Source: Patiria miniata (taxonomy: Eukaryota > Echinodermata > Asteroidea > Valvatida > Asterinidae). Taken from it: a stretch of DNA of 64,000 nucleotides. The translations under genes were made by a program, and so were the position numbers. The notes under the pieces were generated by a model. That model searched no databases and was not told the origin of the DNA. It was given only the letters and a program-made list of their open reading frames with translations. The DNA is taken from contig NW_024037056.1 of NCBI RefSeq assembly GCF_015706575.1, forward strand, positions 12,723,176-12,787,175, in the 5' to 3' direction. Positions 28,445 through 38,805 of the stretch are shown piece by piece. How positions within the stretch are numbered: position 1 is the first letter of the stretch; every line of letters starts with the position of its first letter.

Positions 28445-29152
28445 TACAGGATGAGCCCGAGTAAAAAAAAAATCGCAACCCAAACTTCATAAAATATATT
28501 TCATATTTAAAAAAAATATGTAGCACCAAAAATAAAACTGACTGGAAAGCCAATTTCATAAACTACTTTTAGATGAAAAAAAAAATACTTAAATTGCTCA
28601 ATCCGTTCAAAGCATATAACATTTAAACACATTGACGCTAAAACTTCATCTTTTGTCCAAAAATGTAATTTCAAGAATTGTCGTCACAATGTCTTCAAAC
28701 ATCACCAGCGATAAAACCTCAGTTTAAGAGTTAAAATATTCAACAAAGTCCTTTTGAAGGCCGGTTTTTTGAACAAAAGTGGATTTTATAAATCATTATC
28801 TGATTGTTTGCCTATATAACCAGGGTTGTTAATAAAGATATTGTGCATAGGCCTACAGATGACAGTTGTTGAAACAAGTATTCTGTGTCATTTTTGTTGT
28901 TCCGAACAGTCAAAACACACAACATAAAATTGCTGTTTTGGGACGAAACAGGTTTTAGGATCATTGCGTTTACATGGTGATATTCTAAGCTTTGAACAAA
29001 TTGAGCAATTTCAGTATTTTTTTCATCTAAAAGTAGTCTCTGAAATTGGCTTTCCATGCCGTCAGTATTAATTTGGTGCTATATATTTTGTTAAAATATG
29101 AAATATATTTTGGGAGGTTTGGGCTCCGCATTTTTTTTTTACTCACCTTATA
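28445..29152. mobile_element. Fold-back element with arms of about 200 bp
   Basis: The left arm from TACAGGATGAG is mirrored by a right arm ending TACTCACCTTATA. The motifs GACTGGAAAGCCAATTTCAT and GAAATTGGCTTTCCA lie at matching distances from the ends. TA is at both borders. No ORF. It belongs to the same family as 26373-26855. Confidence 0.75.
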
Positions 29153-29843
29153 TAGGGTGTCCTGAAAATAATGAGGCATGTAAACCCTGCCATTTTCGCC
29201 AATTTACAACCGGAATTTATTGCAAATGTTTACCTGATCTTCAAGGTTACAGATTTAGCTTGAGAATAATGTTTGTTTAATTAAGATTGCTTTTGTCAAT
29301 CCAGAGATATGTTTGAATAACCGCAAAGCCAAAAAAACCAATTCTCTGCCAGTTTTAGGAAGCGAGTGCTTCTAAGATCAGACAATGCCAGTATGGCTCT
29401 TTTGATAAGATTATTCCTATGGGTGTAAGACAAACATTCCATTCACACGACAATATTATAGGGTTTTGTTCTTATGTTGAAACAATTTAATAGTACAGAC
29501 AGGTTCACTTCTCTAAAACTTCAATGAAAGAGTTCAATTAAATGTAAATAAATATTGCACACTCCGCTTAAAAATGTTAAAATCACTAACAGTAAAGTGA
29601 TTTGGTTTTAGGCTGGGACTCTACTGATTTTAACTGCTTAACAGAAAGTGACACTAAATTGGGTTTCTTGGCTTTGCCATTATTCAAACATGTCTTTGGA
29701 TTTACAACAGCAATCTCAATGAAACAAACGGTATTCTCAAGCTAAATCTATTACCTTGAAGATGGTGTAAACATCCACAGTTGTAAATTAGCAAAAATGG
29801 AGGGGTTTACATGCACCATTTTTTTCCCCCAGGACACCCTGTA
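29151..29843. mobile_element. Second fold-back element, abutting the first
   Basis: It begins TATAGGGTGTCCTGAAAATA and ends CAGGACACCCTGTA. The arms of over 200 bp contain GTAAACCC...ACAACCGGAATT against ...GGGTTTACATGCACC. The left TA coincides with the right TA of 28445-29152. No coding capacity. Confidence 0.75.
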
Positions 29844-30095
29844 CATTGTAATTCAACAACGGGTGCTTGACCTCAATCCTCTGACTGATCCAACCCAAGC
29901 TCAGGGTAGTCAGGGGCTTCTGGCCAACTATAATTATATGCGCCAAGGTAGTCTACTGGCCCATGGTCAACAGTGTAAGTTACTAGGCCTCAGGCATCGT
30001 CACTAGCGACATTGATTTACTACTACAAATGTCCTGGGCCATCAGGGGACCGCACAGAAAAGTCTTGAAAGTTACTTATTCCTAATTCATGGAGG

Positions 30096-30355
30096 CATGG
30101 GCGTCACTAGGATTTTTTTTGGGGGGGGGGGGCAAAGCAAATTTTTTCCCCAAAATTCCTTAACTTTTGCATTATATTCTCAATTTTATCATTTTTCCCA
30201 GCGTGACCAGGGAGCCTTTGCCCTACCCCCCCCCCCCCCCCCCCCCATCAAGTTAACAGCAATATGGCTTCGCACCTCTTTTTTTGTTTTCATTTTCCAG
30301 GAGGGGGCAAGCGCCCCCTTGCCCCCACCCCCCCCCCCCCCTCGTGACACCCATG
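30096..30355. mobile_element. Short G/C-run element, hAT-like ends
   Basis: 260 bp between CATGGGCGTCACTAGG and the inverted CCTCGTGACACCCATG. The interior is dominated by G and C homopolymers. The flanks are only loosely alike (ATGGAGG and ATGGAAG), so the superfamily is uncertain. Confidence 0.55.
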
Positions 30356-31043
30356 CATGGAAGAATTCCTCAATGTTCCTTTCCAACTGTCCCGCTCTAT
30401 AAAACAAGTGGTCTAAATTCAGTACTGTGGACAAGCCACTTGAACTTGCATTGAATCCTAACCATTAAGTACAGGAAATACTGCACTTCTAATAGATTTA
30501 AAAGTACCATGGGTAACATTGTATACACTTAATAGACACAAGTTAAAGCAGTGGCGCACCAAGGATTTGGGTTTTTTTATTTGGGGTGGGGTGGGCTCAC
30601 AAGTTTTTTTGTAAATTTTTTTAGAAGTTAAATTTTTTTTTTTTTTTTGGGGGGGGGGGGGGGACTTTTGACGTTAGTGGCGCCACTTACACCCCTATTA
30701 TACTACTCAAAAATGGGCCACATACATATCACCAAGGTAAAATCGTGGAACTAAAAAAAATTGCCAGGGGGGGGGGAGCCCCCCTGTAATGTTGTGAGCT
30801 TGTCACTAGCACATGGATAATAGTTGTTGCTCCGATGCTTGCTTGGTTTATTGTGTCTCAGTACATCTCAGTACATCACATGAGGTTCTATGCTTATCAA
30901 AGGGCTACATTGTTCTAGGGTGCAATCTGATCTAAATTGGGGCCTTATTCATTATTCATTTAGTAAGTTGGGGTTCATGCATTCCAGTGGATGAGGTAAT
31001 GTCTGGGTTTGGGTGTGTGGTTTCAGAGCACGTGGTGCCTATA

Positions 31044-32534
31044 TGTAACCTGGAAAAATGACACACCTGGGGAACTCGCGAAAACTAATACAACTATGGG
31101 GATTCTAACCAAACTAAACTCAGGATCTTTGAAGAGAAAAGGCGCGAGGAGACTGAATTAATAGGGACAAGGGACACAATTCTAGATTTCGAACAAAAAA
31201 AGACAAAAGGAATTTATTTACAAGAACTTCAAATCAAAATCAAAACAAAAGATGAAGACCAAAAACTTAAACCTAAAACCAAAGACTCAAACCAACACAG
31301 TGTGTATATTAGTAGACCTTAAAGACACTTCTGGCAGAAAATCTGTAAAACAAGATAAGAGAGTAAAGAACATAATAAAAAACAGTAAACAATGCAAACA
31401 ACTCAAGCTACACTAGGTCTAAAGTAATATAAACAATGCCATGTGGAACTACTATACACTCTTGCCAAGAACACTAAAATTTCTCGTGAATACCTAATGA
31501 GCAAGATAAACAGTGGTCCCTGTCTTTTGAATGCCAGGTGGGACTAATCACCAAGGGGGTAATTCAACATTCCTGAATAGTAAACTTGCACAGGTCCAAA
31601 GCAGATAAGAATAACTAAATGAAACATACAAAATAAAGGAAATGCAAGTCTACAGTAAATGAACAGCTTGGACAAGTCTAACTAATGAATAAACATGGCA
31701 AACTAATCAGTAAGAAGTCTGTGGGAAAACCACTCATCTTGGCTTTATACATGTACAATAAAACAATAAAGGTAATGAAGAAAACACCATCCAAAATAAT
31801 GAAATCAGATGTCAAAAGAAAAAGGCAATGCAATGCATCTATCCAAGTCATTCCTCGGAAATTAAGTCAATGAAATAAACCAACCTTCTGACAACACAGT
31901 TTTCCTCGAAAATAACAGAACTCTAACATGTCTAATGATCCTGATCAATCAAAATCAAACAATACAAGCTAACTTTCTTCAAGTAATTTCTAAATAAACC
32001 CAATCTCAAAACTTCAAGTGATAATTCCTACAACTTACAAGGCTGTTCAGGAATTCTATAAAACTTGATTGTCAAAACTCTGAACAATACCAAAACAGAT
32101 CAAAACTTCTAAAAAACTTAATAATACACTTAATGAGAAAATACAAAAAAACATATATCAGAACTCACCAATAACTCGAGCAGATAAACTCTCACACAGG
32201 GCAAAGCGCACCCAAGAAAATCAAAGGGGAAAGAGAGGTAATAAAATGCACGGTCCTCTCTCTACTGCCGCTGGTCTGCTACTGATCATGAGGGGTCTGT
32301 GGTCTTACAGGGTGGGCAGGGCACATGGTCTTGAGACAGGGGAAACCAATGGCATGGGAACAATTTACATACAATGTGAACTGTTACTGGGGAAAGCTAA
32401 TCAGGGGTACACACTTCTATGAAAGGGTAGGGGACATCTAATAAAAGGGGTGATTTATTCAGGGGACCTACTCCTATCCTAAAACACTACAAAAAATACA
32501 GTAAAAACTACAAGTAAAACTTGGCCCTGCCACA
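31044..32534 (-). repeat. 3' LTR, long form (1491 bp)
   Basis: It matches the other LTR along its whole length except for an extra 826 bp at 31343-32168. On the element strand that block starts GTGAGT and ends TTGTTTTACAG. Confidence 0.85.
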
Positions 32535-32712
32535 CTCACGCCATCTTTAAAATATTGCTGTCCCCAGCAATGGCAATAAAAATCAACTTAATTCAATTAA
32601 ACATGATTAAAACAAACAAACAAACAAAATGCTAAAATACACAATACACTTCAATACATTATTGAGGACATTTAAGTCAACCACAAATTTAAACTAGACA
32701 AAAATACAGTGA

Positions 32713-33693
32713 TCAGGGTCCTCTGTCATCCCGGAACTCTGGAGGCGGTGAGATCTCACCGGACGCTTCCCTCCCGTTTCGCTGTACGCCCCTGCGATGG
32801 CACCTCATGTATGCCATTGCTTCATTATGAAGACTAGGCCAATAATACCTGTCCTTGACAAGCTTCAGGATTCTTCCATAGCCGAACTTGTCCATGCTTC
32901 CGTGGAGACTATGAAACACTTCCTCTCTCTGCTGTCGGGGAAGCACTGCCAGGTATCTACATGTAGCCTTCCCGCCGCCCTTCTTGTACATCAGAAGTCC
33001 TCCCTTCACCTCTAGTCGACGCCATACTCCTAGCAACTTCTGCACCACTCTGGTTTCTTGGGACATTTGCCTCCTTGTCATCAGGGGGCTTGCCGTCTTG
33101 AGCTCAACAACCCGCCTGATTGCGGGATCTTTCAGCTGAGCTTCCCTGAGGCTTATCCTTTCGGAACTCATACCTCCCTGAGAGCTGGCCTGTGTCGCCT
33201 CATCAGGGGTGCTTGCGTGTGTTTCTGGCGCTGGCTGGGGGATGGGCTTAGGGACTTCCTGCACTGGCTGCGGGTTGGGGGTTTTCGGTACTGGCCGATG
33301 TGGGATGGGGACTTCTGGAACTGGCTGATTTGGGGGACGCTGATTCACCTTAACATCTGACAGGGCGCACTCCAGACTATGTATGTAGCATCTCTGCCTC
33401 ATCTGTTCGCCCATCACCTGCCGCATCATCTCCTTGAGTGCGTTTATCTGCCGAAATTGCTGCAGAATAACCTCTTGCATACTGGACTGGTGCTGCAGGA
33501 GTCTCAGCATCTCAGACTGTGGCTGCACATCAGGGACTTCAAGGTTGCAGGTTTCAGCAGGTACTGGGTCGAAACCACAGAGCTGGAGTGGAGTCCTGAC
33601 ATCCACCATCATGTACTTGTCCGATCCACCAATATAACAACACTGTGTTGGTTTATAGACTCTATTACTTGACTTATCTAAACTGACCACCAA
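32713..33693 (-). other. Residual open frame of the LTR element
   Basis: The only long frame inside the LTR element. The first half has a Gln-rich segment and a Pro-rich spacer of unknown identity. The second half resembles the segment preceding and including the Gypsy integrase zinc-binding domain. It should not be read as a host gene. Confidence 0.6.
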
Positions 33694-33810
33694 AGACAGA
33701 AAAAACCTTTGAAAAACTGCCTGTCGTCCCTATCAAAACAATTCCTGGCTAAATTTTACTAAAAAAAATATATTCCCTACACGGATTCTCCACCAAAAAT
33801 AGTAAAAAAA

Positions 33811-34474
33811 TGTAACCTGGAAAAATGACACACCTGGGGAACTCGCGAAAACTAATACAACTATGGGGATTCTAACCAAACTAAACTCAGGATCTTTGAA
33901 GAGAAAAGGCGCGAGGAGACTGAATTAATAGGGACAAGGGACACAATTCTAGATTTCGAACAAAAAAAGACAAAAGGAATTTATTTACAAGAACTTCAAA
34001 TCAAAATCAAAACAAAAGATGAAGACCAAAACTTAAACCTAAAACCAAAGACTCAAACCAACACAGTGTGTATATTAGTAGACCTTAAAGACACTTCTGG
34101 CAGAAAATCTATAACTCGAGCAGATAAACTCTCACACAGGGCAAAGCGCACCCAAGAAAATCAAAGGGGAAAGAGAGGTAATAAAATGCACGGTCCTCTC
34201 TCTACTGCCGCTGGTCTGCTACTGATCATGAGGGGTCTGTGGTCTTACAGGGTGGGCAGGGCACATGGTCTTGAGACAGGGGGAACCAATGGCATGGGAA
34301 CAATTTACATACAATGTGAACTGTTACTGGGGAAAGCTAATCAGGGGTACACACTTCTATGAAAGGGTAGGGGACATCTAATAAAAGGGGTGATTTATTC
34401 AGGGGACCTACTCCTATCCTAAAACACTACAAAAAATACAGTAAAAACTACAAGTAAAACTTGGCCCTGCCACA
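33811..34474 (-). repeat. 5' LTR, short form (664 bp)
   Basis: It has the same termini as the long form and only two or three base differences outside the 826-bp block. An AATAAA lies near 33980 on the element strand. The internal region of the element starts at 33810. Confidence 0.85.
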
Positions 34475-34586
34475 CATACATAGCTATCCTGTAAGGATAC
34501 TACATCCCCCCCCCCCCCTTGGGTGCGCCACTGAGTAAAAGCGGTGATTACAAACGAAATCTACAAAAGTAATATATAACAAAAGT

Positions 34587-34862
34587 ATGCCGCAGTACAT
34601 AATGGGATCACTCAACCTTAATGCACCCAGCCGTAGTGGCCTCCGCTCCAGTAACAACCTTAGAGTTCCACGCACATTCAAAATGGCAGGGGACAGGGGC
34701 TTCTCAGTGTCTGGTCCCCGATGCTGGAATTCCTTGTCACACAACATCTGCAACATCAGTTCTCTTGACAACTTTAAGGGCAGACTGAAACCTGATCTGT
34801 TCCCGAAGGTCCCCAATTTACGATCGTGCACAAAACATATGGGAGGTCCTCCTAAAAAGTAA
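34587..34862 (+). mobile_element. LINE fragment, ORF2 C-terminus
   Basis: The frame contains LRVPRTFKMAGDRGFSVSGP, RCWNSLS and SLDNFKGRLKPDLF, the pattern found at the C-terminus of reverse-transcriptase proteins of CR1-like and related LINEs. It ends with an in-frame TAA at 34860-34862. It is strongly 5' truncated and lies just outside the hAT-like element. Confidence 0.65.
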
Positions 34863-34869
34863 ACAAAAG

Positions 34870-36500
34870 AGTGACATTGCAACGGGGGTCCCCAATTGCA
34901 GGCAAATACAAACTTCTGTGTGTGTGTGTGGGCATGTCTATACTTGTTCTACATAACCCCCGAGGACAGACACACAAAGGGAGAACAACAGATCCTTTCA
35001 GTCCTCGGGAGTTGGGTCTTTTGTTGGAAATGGTTCTCTGTAGTCAGTTTGTGTGCTTAGTCTATGGGAGAGTGTTATATTACAGAAACAAAGGGAAACA
35101 CAAAGCATTGTCCTCGAGAGTATAGTAAAACAAGAGAGTATTGTATAGACGCATGTACACTTATGGGGAAGACCTTTGTTTCCCTTCTATTGTTCTCCTT
35201 TGTTCCTATTGAAATCTTAAACTCCATAGCATTTCCCTTATGGGGAAGATAGAATTCTAAAGACTTCCTTATGGGGCCTATTGTTCCATTGTGTTTTCTA
35301 CCCCATAATTAAGAAACCATGTACACGTCCCCCCCCCCCCCCCCAAGAAAACTACATTAAATAGAAATAGCAAACTACCTACCTTGCAACAAAAAGAACA
35401 AAACAACAAATAACAATAAAATACAAATGAAAAAAATTATTTGGTTTTCAGTTGCTCATCATGTTATCAACATAATGTACATGTAATTTCATCTTAAGAT
35501 ATAAAAATTTTACTTCCATCAAATTCTACAGGTTAATAAAAATTAAGATTTCTCACTGATGAGACCAGAAAACAGAACAAAGTAAAATCTGCTGGTGAAA
35601 GATTAAATTACAGAAAACAAAAAAGCAAATCAACTTTTTTTAAATTCTATTTTTCGTTTTTTTTAGGACTTATGGATAGACCTTATGTGTTAAAGGGGGA
35701 AGGGTGGGGTAGTCACAGTCTTCATAACTAATCTGGATCAATACAATAAACTTGAATTGTCATCATTAAAATTCAGAGTTATACAATGAAATTAAATAAG
35801 CATGATCTGATACACCGTGCCCTCTGGAGACTGTGTACAATAGGGAACAAAACATTGTAGGTCTCCACAGGGCAATTTCTCATAGATGAATACGTCTCCA
35901 CAAGGTTTTCACGAAATAGATATATGGATTTTACTCAAAAACTAGGAATTTCCAAGGTTGGTTGATTTGTCGCAAATGGAAGAGTTTTAGAAAAGGGATA
36001 TTTAGTCCAAATTTCACTCAAGGAAATTAATTCTGGTTAAAATAAGAGCATTTTGAAACTACACTTTCAAACTCAAAAACTTTAGTACACGAGAACAAAG
36101 AAATGTCTCCACAAGGATACAGATTCCAGTATGGTTGGTATCCATATGTATGACGTAGAAATATATTTATTATCTAAACCTAATATATATATATGTATTA
36201 TATATGTATATGTATTAACTCATCAGGGAAAATGGTGGGGTGCAATGCCCTCCAAAATAAGTGTCAATAATAAAGTTTAAATAATAATAATTATTAAATG
36301 ACATTTTAATAATTATTAAATGACTGTTTTTAAATCAACGCTACTCATTCATGAAATATTGATAGTAATAAAAATGGGGACAAGCAACCCGCAGCAACAC
36401 ACGAGAGGGCGCTATCAACAAGTATAATCAAATCCAGTCTCGGGAACGTTGGCACCCCGACCCGAAGCGATTCCGAGCACACCCCGAATTGACACATTAG
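34870..36500. other. Intergenic DNA between GCLC copies
   Basis: AT-rich. It holds several short CTTATGGGGAAGA-type repeats (35160-35270), a C run at 35329, repeat R3 copy 2 (35803-35940) and a (TA)n stretch at about 36182-36218. No gene seen. Confidence 0.45.
35803..35940 (-). repeat. Dispersed repeat R3, copy 2
   Basis: It is the inverted counterpart of 23231-23370, containing GTGCCCTCTGGAGAC, GTCTCCACAGGGCAATTTCT and GGATTTTACTCAAAA in the reverse order. Confidence 0.65.
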
Positions 36501-36509
36501 CTTGAATAC

Positions 36510-38581
36510 AGCGCGCATGAGGTATGCTCAAATTTTCATGGGTTGCACCGCCAAAGTGCCCAAGACTAGACTTGATTTGTGTTGTTGAGAGCGCCCTCTA
36601 TCCCTTACTGCAGCTCGACTGTGCTGGCCGGCCAGGGAGCGATATTTTTTTCCGTACACATACATTCGTTATGGGCGTATTTCGAAGTACGTTGAGTTGC
36701 AAGTCAGGTTCTCGGACTTTATTTTCCCTTGAATAAAAGTCTTCCAAACCACATATTGGTAAAAAAAATGTTCCAAATGACTAACAAACCTTTTTTAGAG
36801 AAAAAAGAAGAAGTAAAGACGAAGAAATTAAAAAAGCATCCGATGGGAATTGAACTCACACCATCGGATTTGTAATCCAATGTAATATCCATGACACTAC
36901 AGCAGTGACTCAATCGATATGGTAGTTTTAAACATTATACCATATATGGCACATATATAGGGCCCTCCAGCATAACTCTATATATAGTAGCGAGCATGTG
37001 GTATGGAAAAATAAATCGCGGCCTGGGATTGGCTCGTGACCGGCTGCAACACAAAAGAAAATTCCAGACTTGGAATAAGACTAGCCAACTTTAGGAAAAG
37101 GTGATTTTAGACAAAAATTTTCCCAGGACACTGAGTTTGAAGTGACAGACATTGGCACTTTCATAAACAAGAATTTGTTTAAAGGCACTATCATAAGATA
37201 CATTTCATAAAAATATGCCGTGACTCTTAGAAATTAAAATTACAAGATCTTACACTGCGAGAATAAAAATAACCAATATACATTCTATCATAATCAGAGA
37301 TAGTTTTCTAACTTTCACAAATTTATAGATTACGAACATAATTTTTGTCAATTAATAATTTTTTTCCATTTTCCCCCCTAAATTTTCATCTACATTTCTT
37401 ACAGGGATATATTGTTTAACATGTATATATAAAATGTCTGGATTATGGAAATAGAATACCCTGTTATTCGTACGTGCTTGATAAAATTTTTCCCAAGTTT
37501 TTGTTTGCGCCCAAGGCCCTATTAACCAAATAGTCACATACTGCCCCAAACCGCCCCAAACCACCCCATTTTAAGAAGTAAATACATTGTAACAGAATGT
37601 ATATGGCCAAATTTCATAGCGCTGCTTAACAGTTAGCAAGAAAGTTGTGCTTACTATAGCAGAAAATTGTGCTAAGCTTAAGCACTATTTCAAGGCGTGG
37701 ATGTGCTAACGGGTGCGTGCCTATGGAGATTTCTATTTAAGCAAGCGTAACCTACTGTGGCAAATGAGGAATGTCCCCCAAAACCTTGTTTTCAGAAATC
37801 GACGCCTGAATTCGGAAATATTAGAAAAATCTTTTCCAAATCGATTTTGAATTTTTTTGTTGTATTTTTGAGTAGCCAAGGTATCCAAGATTCACACTAC
37901 AGATTTTTGCTGGGAAAAAAATAACACAGAAAGTGGAAAATCTGGAAAAAACAATGTTAGCTGCCTAAAAATGGTACTTTTTTTTTCAAAGCCGTTTCTC
38001 AAAATGAGGTCGGCGAAGTTTGGCGGGACACTGTTGAAGTTCCTGCAGCGTATATTTGAAATGAATTATGCTACAGAATTAAATTTGGTATCATTGGAAA
38101 GCCAATGATTTGTGCTTTAACATCATGTGTATAACTTGAAAAGTCACAGGTGGGGGTTATTCCTCATTATGATATGGCAGGTCACATTTTTCCTCTGAGG
38201 TAAGCGTGCTTTTTGTAAGCTCACTGCTTACTGGTCACGGTCTCCATGAAATAGTCAAAGGTTCTGTTAACAGAAAATTGTGTGCTTAGCAGCGCTATGA
38301 AATTGAACCCACATGCTAATAGGTTAAAGGCCCTGGTGATATCTATTTTTCTGTGAACTCTCATTGGACAGATTTTGTTTATCACACGTAACCCTGGGTC
38401 AACAATTCCCTCAGCATACCGAATGTAAATGCTAGATCATGGCGGTAATTACCCACAATCCTCTGCATTTCCTTCGCACAATTTTGAGAGTTAAACAGTC
38501 ACCAATGCCCTTCCACAAGGCAGTGGTTGTAACTGATCACTAGAGGGCGCTACTGCTCATCCAGCCTGCCAAGCGAGGGCG
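36510..38581. other. 3' flank of GCLC copy B, duplicated
   Basis: Blocks in the same order as 14995-15930 show that the duplication extends past the gene: GAGGTATGCTCA, CCGCCAAAGTGCCCAAGACT, GCGACCGGCTGCA/GTGACCGGCTGCA, GACATTGGCACTTTCA and GGTAATTACCCACAATCC. A tRNA-like insertion (36822-36918) and unrelated sequence at about 37770-38190 are extra here. Confidence 0.6.
36822..36918 (-). mobile_element. tRNA-like SINE head
   Basis: On the - strand it has GTAGTGTCATGGATATTACA (A-box-like) and GAGTTCAATTCCCATCGG (B-box-like). The acceptor stem does not pair correctly, so I call it a SINE relic and not a tRNA gene. Confidence 0.45.
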
Positions 38582-38805
38582 CTACACAATCTCCTGGGCA
38601 ACCTTGACCGAGTTGGGGATGTCATTGGAGGATTTGGACTCCGTGCAGTGGAACAGCTCAGGGGCCGTCATCTGACCCTTCGTGATTTGGTCGCAGGCCG
38701 TGACCAGGTCGTAGTTGATTCTGTCTGTGACGACGGAGTCGTGTTTGTACTCTGGGTGACTGTCGACGAAATCCCGTATCCAAGCGGCCAATGTCTGAAG
38801 TTTTC
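38582..38805 (-). CDS. GCLC: GCLC-B exon 14 and stop
   Basis: 224 nt, [20 protein letters not shown] to SVKVAQEIV, then TAG at 38584-38582. Confidence 0.94.

Larger units (their letters stand above)
31044..34474 (-). mobile_element. Ty3/Gypsy-like LTR element, broken
   Basis: Fossil LTR retrotransposon on the - strand. The LTRs begin TGTGGCAGGGCC and end CCAGGTTACA in element sense. The polypurine-side sequence before the 3' LTR contains AAAGATGGCGTGAG. Only about 1.3 kb of internal sequence remains, with one open frame (33693-32713) whose C-terminal part resembles the H2C2 zinc-binding region of a Gypsy integrase (YYWP block). Reverse transcriptase, RNase H and the integrase core are not seen, so it is heavily reduced. 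The LTRs are nearly identical outside one length difference, so insertion was recent. It sits inside the hAT-like element 30549-34533. No exact target duplication is apparent. Confidence 0.85.
30549..34533. mobile_element. hAT-like element interrupted by an LTR element
   Basis: The ends CAGTGGCGCACC (30549) and GGTGCGCCACTG (to 34533) are exact inverted repeats. The 8-bp flanks AGTTAAAG and AGTAAAAG differ at one base, as expected for an older hAT target duplication. Without the LTR element at 31044-34474 it would be about 550 bp. A related copy starts at 26070. Confidence 0.7.

Noticed and set aside
32713-33693. 326-aa open frame as a host gene.
   Set aside because: It lies between two LTRs and resembles part of a Gypsy polyprotein.
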